The notes beneath the pieces are model-generated. The model saw only the letters and a program-made list of their open reading frames with translations. It searched no databases and had not been told where the DNA came from. A DNA stretch of 64,000 nt from Nematostella vectensis (lineage: Eukaryota > Cnidaria > Anthozoa > Actiniaria > Edwardsiidae), in NCBI RefSeq assembly GCF_932526225.1, contig NC_064034.1, positions 7,984,001-8,048,000 of the forward strand, read 5' to 3'. This document shows positions 1-11,307 of the stretch, in pieces. Each line of letters begins with the position of its first letter. The first letter of the stretch is position 1. A program made the translations under genes and the position numbers.

Positions 1-441
1 GCGCCATTAATTTGGAAACATTCTAGAAAGAGACGAGTAGAAAACAAGTTCTTGGCGAATAAGCGATCCATGCGTGGCGTTTTTATCGGTCCAGCGCGCT
101 CGTAAACAACAATGTAGTGAATTATGAAGTAACTCAAATAAATCTCTACGAAAACAGTACGTGCCATGAACAGTCCGTACGAATCAAGACGAAATAATAC
201 AGAGAAATATTGCTCTGGTTTTAATTTTAAAAATATAATAATTTAAAAGCGAAAAAATGTCAAGTTAACTCATAAGGTAAATCGGAATATGCCCGAAAGC
301 GCCAGTGCAACGAATTAATACTAGACAAATTGGCGACTTGTGCTTAATTTAGCGATGATCTGTTCGTTTCCCGCGCAAACGCTCTGACCTAATCCTTCTC
401 ATCAGCAGTGCGAATGCATAATGAGCTGGAGTTTGCCCGGT

Positions 442-449
442 TTATATAC
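442..449 (+). promoter_or_regulatory. possible TATA element upstream of the Kruppel-like factor gene
   Basis: A TTATATAC run lies about 210 bp upstream of the ATG at 659, and a CCAAT sequence follows near 546-550. This could be the core promoter of the downstream gene, but no transcript start is visible and AT-rich matches are common here, so the call is weak. Confidence 0.25.
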
Positions 450-658
450 GGCGGGCTGGAGTTACTATTTTTGTCACCACCATATATGGATCGAAAACTA
501 TCAGGGATAGCTTTCACACAGCGACTGTCAGACTTATTGTTTTCTGGACCAATCAGATTTGAGAACGATTTTCCATATGACTATTCGAGTGTAGCGCTAA
601 TTCGAAGCTTGTGCAGCGAAGCGAGTCATGAACTGCAACGTGCATAGCAAGTTTCAAA

Positions 659-1775
<1,117 letters not shown>

Positions 1776-4700
1776 CAAAATTGAACAAAATTATTGTATA
1801 TTTATCCGCGACCTAGGATTAAAGTGCAAACTCGCATTGTATTATCTTGCCCTCTGATCTATCAAAACTCGTTTTGATTAAACCGTTTCCTGGTTCTCAG
1901 ACGGGTAACAAGTCTTTGCATTCAATTGAAAAACATGGAAGCATAGAATAGAATATCTAATAAAAAAAACCTTGATAGGTAATGTATGTAGGAATTTTTT
2001 TTTTGTATGAAGAGACTAAATTGTAAATTGACCTATTGCCGGTTATATCGACCGGTGGATGCAGAATTTGCCCAAGGGCCCAAGATGTATATAAATTAGG
2101 AGTATTTTTATTTTGCTCGAACGAGCGAATTGTTGTTCTGAATAAACCTTCAGAACTTGGAAAATATGTGTTTGTCCTTTTGACCTAATTACATGTCTGT
2201 ACGCGTCATGCAGAGCGTTTGAGATGGAACTATTGGGTGCTAGTGTTTTCGCTTTGTAGCGGGTTTTCCCAGCACAACCGCAGCGCCAAGGAAACATCTT
2301 ACCGTATGCGAGCTGATTTTGAATGCAAGCAAAATGATCATCAAAGCTTTCAGCGGATCAAAACTTACATCTCTGTTAATTGAAATAGTGCATGCATCGA
2401 TGGAAGTATGGAATTTTTCAAATGGAACTTTCTCTAAGACCAAAAGGATGTCACTTGAAAAGAACCTTCCGTGCAAGTCCAGTAGACTGTTTTACCTAGA
2501 TCTTCTTGAATTAACATAAATTTCCTAAACCCTTAATTGAAAAACAGTAATCTTAAAATTGGGCTTTACAATATAAATCACCCTCGTTCCACTAAGAATA
2601 GTTCTCGATTAGGCTATTCACAGTCAATCCCGATAGAAATGTCAACACAACGGCAACATGATTCCAAGAGAACATGATTCGCGATTAGTGTCTCTGGCAT
2701 TTCACCAATGTACACATGCCGTGTTTATTTGATGTAAACAATTGCTTCTTTGCAAGGGACCATTGGCACAATTCTATTTATTGTATACTTTGAGCAGTCA
2801 ATTCATTCGATCATGCGAGTTAAGCTTTTGGACATGGTTTTCTTTAGCGCGATAAAACGCGATGCTACATTTTTGAATATTTACATTACTTATTCATGCA
2901 TTCCTCTGATTCTATCAGATAGTGTGAAGCTACTGACCGACTAAACCTCAAAACATACTCAGCAGGAATCGACTAAATGAAGTTACGGAGGCGTTCAGGC
3001 CAGTGTTTTTAAATCGCCTCGGTGTTTCGCTGCGCGTCGATAGCCTATCTGCTCTAGGTAGTGTCGTTCCCTTCAGTTCAAAGTTCGTGAAAAGTAGAAT
3101 TTGGAAGTTGGAAATCATCTGAAATGATAACTCAATGATAACGAGTTTAACCATCGAAGAGATAGGGCGTTTTAAATATTGCAAGAACATGTAAAACTAG
3201 ACGAAATTATCTAATCTAAGGGGAGAAAGCGCAGCTTTGATATGGAGGCTGGACTTGGGCAGCTTCAAGATAAAAGGAAAATACTATGTTTAGATGTATT
3301 TCCAAATCCCTTGTATAAACTTGAAGCTGTATTATTGACTTTTCAACACATTGAAGTGCATGTGTAAGCCTGCAAATAGGCAGTTCATATTTCCGTTCCT
3401 AAAATATTTGACCGGCCACTGATGCAAATATCATCGGTACAGCCATATCGCAGAGGGGTCCGCGTATTTCAGATATAACAAAAAAAAAATTCACAAAATG
3501 GTTAAAATTCCTAGAGAAGATATTTGTCATAAATACGTAATATTTTTTCTAGGCAGTGAAATACTTCGCGGACAAATTGTGGAAATTTGATCAAGACAAT
3601 GTGCGAAATAATTAAACATCCTTGAAAAATGTACTTTCTTATTATTTCAACCGCATTTTTCCGATTCTAGTATGTGCTAATATTGGCAAATACAACCGCG
3701 TCGCTTCTAGACGTATTTCGTTTATCCGGCGTATATTTTTAGGTAAAATGAAACAATTTCGCACAATCTATTAAAAACTTGTCCCTGGCTCAATCCTGTA
3801 TGGAAAGCCTTTTATATGACTATCTATTGTCTCTGAATACACTCTTACAATAAATCAAGAGGGACGCTTCTTTAAAAATAAGTCTTTCCTGCGGTCGAGA
3901 CATTTTGTGTAATGCGTTAGAACCTTTCAAAGAGTGATTGAGTATTATTAAATGGAAAACAATTAGCATGAAAACATCAAGCAATTGGCCCGCCCGTAGG
4001 TGATGTTACATCAGGGAGCCTTATTCAATGTTTTAGACGTGCCAAAATATTGACAGCCTTTCCCCTTATTTTCTTTTTAATGACAGTCTTTAAAGTCATT
4101 CTTTATTCTGTGTATTTGAAAAGGGAATTTAGGGACGCAATGGGTGTGATATACAAAAGGCCGCGTGTCCCTCCTCGCTGCCAACGGCACACGTGAAACA
4201 ACTACCGGGCAACCCCAGGAAATATCGAATTGAGGGAAAGAATGAGATGCCTACCCAGCAGATTTTTTTTAATTCTTTTAATTGCCTGTTCCCTTCACAA
4301 ATGCTGCTATGTTTTACGTGGCAATGTAGTGAAAGGCGCCAAAGCTGAAGAGGGTGACGGTGTATATACCCCTCCTCCCCCCTCCCCTCCCATGGGGCTA
4401 TATTAATACGACTTGGGGATACCAGAAACTAATACTGAGCCAATTACCGACTCGGAGATCGAAAAACAAAATATGAGCACTAACACATTTAACACATTTC
4501 AAAGATTGTATGAAGAAAATATTAAGGTGATGTCATGACGCCAAGAAAACGATTCGAGCAATCTTAAACTCTTAAAATCTGAAAAGTGAAGTATTTAGCC
4601 CACTACCATTACCACCCCCCCCCCCCCCTTCATCATCCGCTGACAAATTTGCTGGCGCCATCTCTCATTTTCTACTCGGTATGTGCCGCCGACCTTCTGA

Positions 4701-5717
4701 CATCGACCATTGACGCTGTTATGTAAAAAAGAAATGAAACTTCATAGCTCCATGCGGTTCCCGACATTTCGCGGTAATTGACTGCTTTGCGACACCTGAT
4801 CATCTAGACTATGACCTAGGCGCATTTCCTTTATGCGTTAGGCAATCAAACATGCTACAAGGTACTTAACAACAGAGACAGAATCATTAGCTTTGAAAAT
4901 GAATGTGAGCTTTCACTGGGAGCTGGTGGTGTTGCCTTTGCCACAAGAAACCCTCAAAAAACTGTCTTCACATAACAACAAAGGCCAAAGATTTAATAAC
5001 ACATGACTTCGTTACAAATGGGCGACCTGGTCGTGGTTTAACGGCGCCAAGACCTGTGTCTAACTCAGACAAATAAGGCCTTTTTATTATTATTTTTTTT
5101 ATCTAGAGAAACACGTGATCATACAATGTCATATTCGGAGGAGACCGTGCGGTTCTCGGCTGTTCCCAAAATTTATCTACCGCATAATAGTTGTTCGCGG
5201 CCGAAGAAAGAAAGCGCTGGCTTCTCGACTATATATCAATTAATACTGTGTGCTCCTATTTTTGTTCCTTTCTTATGGCCAAGTTTCATCGTTACAAGCC
5301 GCAAAGTAGGTGTGACCATACAGTTTTTTTCAGGTATTGGAGCCTGGATCCTTTAGAAAACGCCGAGTAATTTCGGCTCTAGAGAAATTGTTTTTTTTAC
5401 AAGGCCTATAAAAATAAGCCGAATAATTTTACTTTTGTAAATTCATATATTTCAAGAGTAATAAGCATTTTTACAACTAGATAAGGGCTGTCACAAATCA
5501 TTTCATAAACAAAAGCCTCGCGTGTACAGCGCCAACAACGCTGCTGATTTAGTTGCTCGCCAGCTCTCAATGTTCACCAAGGCAATTCATTACTGAACCT
5601 CATTCATTTACACACCACAGGATTTCCAGTGTTTGAAAACATTTAATAAAACCATGTTTAAACATTTTCGAATAAACCAGCTGGCTGGCTCGCATGTTGA
5701 GAGATGCTAGCAAATCT
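1776..5717. other. intergenic DNA without a recognisable gene
   Basis: After the 3' UTR this stretch shows only short, compositionally unremarkable reading frames on both strands. It includes a C-rich run near 4368-4392 and a poly-C tract near 4611-4629. I recognise no RNA gene, transposon end or conserved protein here. Confidence 0.5.
1959..1964 (+). promoter_or_regulatory. poly(A) signal of the Kruppel-like factor gene
   Basis: AATAAA lies 184 bp after the stop codon and is followed by an A-rich and then T-rich stretch. A weaker ATTAAA occurs near 1818. Confidence 0.5.
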
Positions 5718-5722
5718 CCTTG
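5718..5722. repeat. target-site duplication, left
   Basis: CCTTG immediately precedes the TG of the 5' LTR and is repeated directly after the CA of the 3' LTR at 11068-11072. Confidence 0.95.
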
Positions 5723-5971
5723 TGAAGAGTGTGTGACGCTGGCCGCTAGGGCCTAGGTCTTATGTAAGACCGCTGACCGGCTCACAAGAGAGCAACCGGC
5801 CATCTTGTTTTGAACATTATTCATGTAAGTCCTACGCGTTCATTTGTTATATCCTAGTTACCGTTATTTGTAATCCTCAGTTTAATTATAATCCTTGATT
5901 TATTGTATTGCCATAGGACTTCCTCATCTTTGTCAATAAAACCAATTGAACATCGAGGAGTATTTTCTTCA
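5723..5971 (+). repeat. 5' LTR
   Basis: This 249-bp repeat starts TGAAGAGTG and ends TTCTTCA. It differs from the 3' LTR at one base (CAACCGG here, CAGCCGG there). It contains AATAAA at 5935-5940. The predicted transcript start at about 5917 would make U3 about 194 bp and place the poly(A) signal inside R. Confidence 0.97.
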
Positions 5972-5981
5972 TGAGGAAGTC
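5971..5981 (+). promoter_or_regulatory. candidate self-priming primer-binding site
   Basis: ATGAGGAAGTC, which starts on the last LTR base, is the exact reverse complement of GACTTCCTCAT at 5917-5927 within the LTR. A tRNA primer site would normally begin TGG, pairing with the CCA end; this begins TGA. In Tf1-like elements the first 11 nt of the RNA fold back onto such a site and prime reverse transcription. The inferred RNA 5' end would be at about 5917. This is inference from complementarity and position. Confidence 0.7.
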
Positions 5982-5987
5982 AATATC

Positions 5988-8900
5988 ATGGTGATCGTCG
6001 AATGTTCGGTACCCAACTGTGACTTCAAAACACAGGATGTCTCTGATGCAATCGCCGTAGCGTTACTAAATAACCACGGCCTCGCACATCAAGCACTACA
6101 TCCCGCTCCTACTGCCCCACCGCCGGCCCGAGGCCCGAAACTCGACCGACCCAAAGTGGACATAGGGATCTCTATCGAGGAATGGAACATATTCATGCGC
6201 CGATGGGGGGTTTTCCGTTCTGGATCTGGCATCACTGACGCCCAGGCGCCTTTCCAACTGTTCCAGTGTGCCGGCCCTGACCTCGGGGACAGCCTACTGA
6301 AAGCCAACCCAGGAGCCACCTCGTTGCCCTTGCAAGATTTGTCCGCAGCCATGCGCTCGCTAGCTGTCATTCCTATCGCTACATGCGTCCTCCGTACCGA
6401 GCTGCTCCAGTTAAAACAGGAACGGGACGAAACCTTTCGTGCATTCGCAGCCAGGGTGCGGGGAAAAGCGGAAACGTGCGCATACACAGCAGCATGTGCG
6501 TGTGGCCAACCCGTTGACTACACCGACCACATCATACGCGACGTCCTTTTAAATGGCATTTACGACTCAGACATAAGGCGTGAGACTCTGGGCATTACAG
6601 ATATCTTGACCAACCCGATTAATGACGTCATTGCCTCGGTGGAGAGTAAAGAGATGGCTCGCAACGCCCTACCGTCTTCAACCCTGTCCGCGATGTCGTC
6701 CTTCCAGCGTAACAAAAACACGCCACCCTCAGACCAGTCACCAAGCGCAGCAGAGAAATCCCGACAGGCCTCCTGTCCTGATTGTAAAGTGTCATTTCAC
6801 GTCTTCTCAGAAGGATCTCGGGGCTGGAATTCCAAACCTCATCAGGTATGCATCGATTGCTACAGAGCCCGTAGGCGCAAAAGGCGACAACCAGCCAAAA
6901 GTCAACAGTCCGCCATCGAGTCAGGCCCGATCTCCCAGATCGCATCTCTACAATCCGGAGCCGTACCTCGCTCTCGTGGTAGACCACAGAACGAGCCCGC
7001 CAAACTGGATCACCATATCTTCACCAAGGGGGAGTGGCGACGAGCTCAACTCCGTGATCATCCGCGGACAAACATCACTATATCGCTCGATACTCCATCA
7101 GCTTCGGGAGCCACTTCCCGTCCTCGCGATCACCTCGTAGCTCAGATATCAGCCGTGGCCGACACTGGTGCCCAGTCCGACCTTTGGTCTCTAGAGGAGT
7201 TCCTTGCATGCGGCTTCTCGCGCGATGAACTGCAACCGGTCAACCTCAGCTTGTCGGCCGCCAACCGGTCTCCAATAGCCATCGACGGTGCTTTCTTCGC
7301 TAAACTCTCCACAGCTCCTCCCAACGGTGAGGCCACGTGCTGCCGTTCCATGGTGTACGTGAGCAGCTCAGTCCGAGCTATGTACCTCTCCTATGAGTCC
7401 CTCCTCAACCTCGGTCTCCTATCTACGGACTTCCCGACGAACCCGGTTGGAAGACACGACGGCCGCCGACCTACCCCCCATGGCCGCAGCATACCAGAGC
7501 CGCACTCATCCATCAACGCCACCCGTTCCATCAACGGCGGCTGCACAGCACCAAACACCCCTTCTGATCCGACCTGTCATTGTCCCCAGCGCACGGTGCC
7601 ACCACAACGTCCGTCGGAACTGCCATTCCCCTGCACCCCGGAGAACAATGGCCGCATGAAAGACTGGCTCCTCGAGAGGTATGCCTCCTCGACGTTCAAC
7701 ACCTGCCCCCATCGTGCGCTCCCGTGCATGGACGGACCACCCATCGAGATACATGTAGACCCAGCAGCCACACCCAGAGCGTGCCACACCCCGGCCACCA
7801 TCCCTCTCCACTGGCAGCAAAAGGTATACGACGACCTTCTCCGGGACGAGGCCCTTGGTGTCATCGAACGAGTGCCTTACGGGGAACCTGTCACATGGTG
7901 CCACCGCATGGTTGTGACCCGGAAGCACGACGGCTCACCGCGCCGGACTGTGGATCTCTCGCCACTAAACAAATTCTGCCAGCGCGAGACCTTTGCCATG
8001 GAGTCTCCCTTCCACCTCGCCCGCCGAATTCCGAAGGACACCTGGAAGACAGTCACCGACGCTTGGAACGGCTATCACAGCGTTCCCTTACGCGAGGCAG
8101 ATCGACACCTGACCACTTTCATTACGCCCTTCGGGCGCTGGCGCTACACCAGGGCACCACAAGGATTCCTCTCGTCAGGGGATGGCTACAACCGTCGTTT
8201 CGATGCTATCCTATCAGCCTTTGAGCGCAAAGAGCGGTGTGTGGACGACACGATCCACTATGATACTGACCTAGAACAACACTGGTGGCGATCCATCGAC
8301 TTCCTTACATGCGTAGGCCAGTCCGGTATAGTACTGAACCCCGACAAATTTCAGTTCGCCGAAAAGTGTGTGGACTTCGCCGGCTTTAGGGTGTCCGACT
8401 CAACCATAGAGCCACTCCCTAAGTACCTGGATGCCATCCGTGATTTCCCCACTCCTGAATCGACGACAGACATCAGAAGCTGGTTCGGTCTGGTCAACCA
8501 GGTGGCCAACTACGCCCAATTGCGCGAGACCATGGCGCCGTTTAAGCCATTCCTAAGCCCACGGTGCAAATTCACCTGGTCACCTGACCTGGAGTCTGCC
8601 TTCCAAGAGTCCAAAGAAGCCATAGTGCAGGCAATCCGCGAGGGCGTGGAAATCTACGACATGCAGAGGCGCACCTGCCTTCGCCCCGACTGGTCCCGAA
8701 GAGGTATTGGTTATTTCCTCCTCCAGCAACACTGTAGCTGCCCCTCTGGTATACCTGACTGCTGCCCAGGAGGATGGCGGATCACTCTGGCTGGCTCACG
8801 CTTCCTCTCCCCAGCCGAACAACGTTACGCAGCCATCGAGGGAGAGGCCCTGGCCGTTGCCTGGGGTCTCGAGCAAACCCGGTACTTCACACAGGGTTGC

Positions 8901-10781
8901 GACAACCTTGTGGTAGTCACCGACCACAAGCCTCTAGTCAAAATCTTCGGCGATCGCACCCTCGATGAGATCACCAACTCCCGTCTGTTCAGGTTAAAGC
9001 AGCGTACCCTCCCGTGGCGCTTCACCATCACCCATCGACCGGGAAAAAGTAACCAGGCGGCTGACGCCACATCAAGACACCCATCCCCATCAGGCTCAAC
9101 TAACAGTCTCGCAACTTCAACTCCTAGTGTACCGGACATGGTTGAGTCGGCCCTCATGGCCTCCATCAGGAACGACGTACATGATCTTGGGGCCATCTCG
9201 TGGCCGATCCTCGCACAAGAGACTGCAACGGACCCATGCCTAGGTCACCTCCTACGCCTCATTGAACAAGATATTGTTGTTGACCCTAACGACCCGGCGC
9301 TTTCAAGTCTCGGACATCTCTGTGAGTCGATATATGCACAGGATGGCGTTCTACTACTCAACGACCGTGTGGTTGTGCCCATGTCCCTCCGCAAACGGGT
9401 CCTCCAGCACTTACACGCTGCACATCAAGGAGCCTCTACTATGGAGCAGCAAGCGCGTGCCATTGTCTTCTGGCCGGGGATGTCACGGGACATTCAGGGC
9501 ACCAGAGACGGATGCACAGATTGCAACCGCAACGCCCCGTCACAAGCGGCCACACCGCCCCTCCCGACCTCTCCGCCATCTACCCCGCTCGAGGCTGTCT
9601 ACGCTGACTTCTTCGACTTTGGTGGCCGCCACTACCTAGTTGTCGGAGACCGGCTCTCTGGATGTGTGGAGGTCCTCAGCTCCACCGCAGGTACTGACCT
9701 AGGGGGCTCCGCTGGCCTGGTCCGTCACCTCCGAGCATTCTTCGCCACCTTTGGCGTGCCAACAGAGATATCAAGCGATGGCGGACCAGAGTTCACAGCA
9801 GGCGGCACCGAGACCTTTCTCCGACTTTGGGGGATCAAACACCGCCTGTCTTCTGTCGGCTTCCCACAATCCAACGGGAGAGCAGAAGTGGCAGTCAAAA
9901 CAGCTAAACGTCTCCTGATGTCCAATACTGGTCCTAACGGCAGCCTTGATAACGATCGCTTCCTGCGTGCCATGTTACAGCTACGAAACACACCGGACCG
10001 GGACTGCGACCTTTCACCAGCCCAAATCATATTCGGTCGACCCCTTCGAGACTCCCTCATGTTCGTCAATCGACTAGAGAAGTTCTCTAATCCACACATC
10101 CGACCCCTGTGGCGGCAAGCATGGGCGGCAAAGGAAGATGCCCTTCGGACCCGCATATCACGTACTACCGAATCATTGACGAGCCACTCCAAACCACTTC
10201 GACCTCTGAAGCTAGGTGAAAGGGTCTTCATCCAGAACCAGCAGGGCCCACACCCGAACAAATGGGACCGCTCAGGCATGGTAGTGGAGTCGCCAGGCCA
10301 CGACCAATACAGGATAAAGGTGGATGGCTCAGGACGGTTGACCCTGCGTAATCGTCGGTTCCTTCGTGCATACACCCCGGCCACGCCCACCCCAGACCAC
10401 CAGTACAGGACGCCACCACCTCCACCCAGATCTCCAGAGTGTCAACCCACACTTAACAGCTCACCGTCGCCTCCCACAGGCAGTGGACCATTGACGGGCA
10501 ATCCTCACGTCACCACCCAACTCTCACACGGTAGCCATCCCGTCATACCCACAGAGTGCAACCAGACAGTTCCACCCGCTGAACCCGTCGCTGAAACACC
10601 ACCTACCACTCAAGCCAACAATGACCCTGTATCCTCTTGTATGCCTGACGCCTCATCTCAGGCCCCGCAGCCACTCCCTGAACCTAGAAGGCCAACTCGT
10701 GCGAGAACACGACCAAAACGCTACGAACCAGAGACAGGGAATTGGACAGTAGCAGGAGTCCGCTCGTCTAGCCTTGTATAG
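5988..10781 (+). CDS. Gag-Pol polyprotein of the LTR retrotransposon
   Basis: This is a single frame of 1,597 residues from ATG 5988. The same frame is open upstream into the LTR but has no earlier ATG. The Gag-like region covers about residues 1-250. A Cys pair of pairs (C263, C266, C288, C291) in a basic stretch stands where a CCHC knuckle would be expected. Protease carries DTGA at D392. Reverse transcriptase has its catalytic pair in CVDD (D753, D754); the usual first residue is Y or F, here C. RNase H includes D901 and a later TDHK and AADATSR. Integrase has an HHCC-type zinc motif (His around 1141-1146, C1176, C1179) and the D1207, D1264, E1300 triad with exactly 35 residues between the last two. 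The C-terminus is proline-rich, with no chromodomain seen. Gag and Pol share one frame without a stop or frameshift, as in Tf1. Confidence 0.97.
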   Translation: MVIVECSVPNCDFKTQDVSDAIAVALLNNHGLAHQALHPAPTAPPPARGPKLDRPKVDIGISIEEWNIFMRRWGVFRSGSGITDAQAPFQLFQCAGPDLGDSLLKANPGATSLPLQDLSAAMRSLAVIPIATCVLRTELLQLKQERDETFRAFAARVRGKAETCAYTAACACGQPVDYTDHIIRDVLLNGIYDSDIRRETLGITDILTNPINDVIASVESKEMARNALPSSTLSAMSSFQRNKNTPPSDQSPSAAEKSRQASCPDCKVSFHVFSEGSRGWNSKPHQVCIDCYRARRRKRRQPAKSQQSAIESGPISQIASLQSGAVPRSRGRPQNEPAKLDHHIFTKGEWRRAQLRDHPRTNITISLDTPSASGATSRPRDHLVAQISAVADTGAQSDLWSLEEFLACGFSRDELQPVNLSLSAANRSPIAIDGAFFAKLSTAPPNGEATCCRSMVYVSSSVRAMYLSYESLLNLGLLSTDFPTNPVGRHDGRRPTPHGRSIPEPHSSINATRSINGGCTAPNTPSDPTCHCPQRTVPPQRPSELPFPCTPENNGRMKDWLLERYASSTFNTCPHRALPCMDGPPIEIHVDPAATPRACHTPATIPLHWQQKVYDDLLRDEALGVIERVPYGEPVTWCHRMVVTRKHDGSPRRTVDLSPLNKFCQRETFAMESPFHLARRIPKDTWKTVTDAWNGYHSVPLREADRHLTTFITPFGRWRYTRAPQGFLSSGDGYNRRFDAILSAFERKERCVDDTIHYDTDLEQHWWRSIDFLTCVGQSGIVLNPDKFQFAEKCVDFAGFRVSDSTIEPLPKYLDAIRDFPTPESTTDIRSWFGLVNQVANYAQLRETMAPFKPFLSPRCKFTWSPDLESAFQESKEAIVQAIREGVEIYDMQRRTCLRPDWSRRGIGYFLLQQHCSCPSGIPDCCPGGWRITLAGSRFLSPAEQRYAAIEGEALAVAWGLEQTRYFTQGCDNLVVVTDHKPLVKIFGDRTLDEITNSRLFRLKQRTLPWRFTITHRPGKSNQAADATSRHPSPSGSTNSLATSTPSVPDMVESALMASIRNDVHDLGAISWPILAQETATDPCLGHLLRLIEQDIVVDPNDPALSSLGHLCESIYAQDGVLLLNDRVVVPMSLRKRVLQHLHAAHQGASTMEQQARAIVFWPGMSRDIQGTRDGCTDCNRNAPSQAATPPLPTSPPSTPLEAVYADFFDFGGRHYLVVGDRLSGCVEVLSSTAGTDLGGSAGLVRHLRAFFATFGVPTEISSDGGPEFTAGGTETFLRLWGIKHRLSSVGFPQSNGRAEVAVKTAKRLLMSNTGPNGSLDNDRFLRAMLQLRNTPDRDCDLSPAQIIFGRPLRDSLMFVNRLEKFSNPHIRPLWRQAWAAKEDALRTRISRTTESLTSHSKPLRPLKLGERVFIQNQQGPHPNKWDRSGMVVESPGHDQYRIKVDGSGRLTLRNRRFLRAYTPATPTPDHQYRTPPPPPRSPECQPTLNSSPSPPTGSGPLTGNPHVTTQLSHGSHPVIPTECNQTVPPAEPVAETPPTTQANNDPVSSCMPDASSQAPQPLPEPRRPTRARTRPKRYEPETGNWTVAGVRSSSLV

Positions 10782-10810
10782 ACTCTAGACTTAGTATAGA
10801 CTCACGGACT

Positions 10811-10818
10811 GGGGGGGA
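10811..10818 (+). promoter_or_regulatory. polypurine tract for plus-strand priming
   Basis: Seven G followed by A directly abut the TG of the 3' LTR, which is the expected position and composition of the plus-strand primer. Confidence 0.85.
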
Positions 10819-11067
10819 TGAAGAGTGTGTGACGCTGGCCGCTAGGGCCTAGGTCTTATGTAAGACCGCTGACCGGCTCACAAGAGAGCAGCCGGCCATC
10901 TTGTTTTGAACATTATTCATGTAAGTCCTACGCGTTCATTTGTTATATCCTAGTTACCGTTATTTGTAATCCTCAGTTTAATTATAATCCTTGATTTATT
11001 GTATTGCCATAGGACTTCCTCATCTTTGTCAATAAAACCAATTGAACATCGAGGAGTATTTTCTTCA
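10819..11067 (+). repeat. 3' LTR
   Basis: This has the same length as the 5' LTR and differs from it at one base. It is followed by the CCTTG duplication at 11068-11072. Confidence 0.97.
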
Positions 11068-11307
11068 CCTTGCAACTCATGCATTCATGTTTTGTAAACA
11101 GTGTTGCCTCATGGATCTCTTAATTAACGAGCAAGTGAATATAAAAATAAATTATTCTAGGCTTGAAAAGCTGTATATCTTTTTTTCTGAGCATCAAACG
11201 TCGTAGCTTTCAGTTGAGTTTTATATACATGTACTTTTAAGTGCAAAACCAGTTATAACACCCATGGATATTTCGAACCTTTCTAAATAGTTTTTATACA
11301 AATGCTA

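Larger units (their letters stand above)
5723..11067 (+). mobile_element. complete Ty3/gypsy-type LTR retrotransposon, apparently self-primed
   Basis: The element is 5,345 bp. It is bounded by 249-bp LTRs of the TG...CA form and flanked by the identical 5-bp duplication CCTTG (5718-5722 and 11068-11072). A single open gag-pol frame runs from inside the left boundary to 10781. A G-rich polypurine tract abuts the 3' LTR. The pol order protease, reverse transcriptase, RNase H, integrase is that of Ty3/gypsy. One LTR difference and an undamaged frame indicate a recent insertion, possibly a still-competent copy. It sits between the Kruppel-like factor and CYB5RL genes in the + orientation. Confidence 0.97.

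Noticed and set aside
2948-3190. 80-codon - strand frame between the KLF gene and the retrotransposon
   Set aside because: No motif recognised and no partner exons found; consistent with chance.
7580-8224. Long alternative frames inside the gag-pol region on both strands
   Set aside because: They are shadows of the GC-rich gag-pol frame, whose catalytic motifs fix the true frame.
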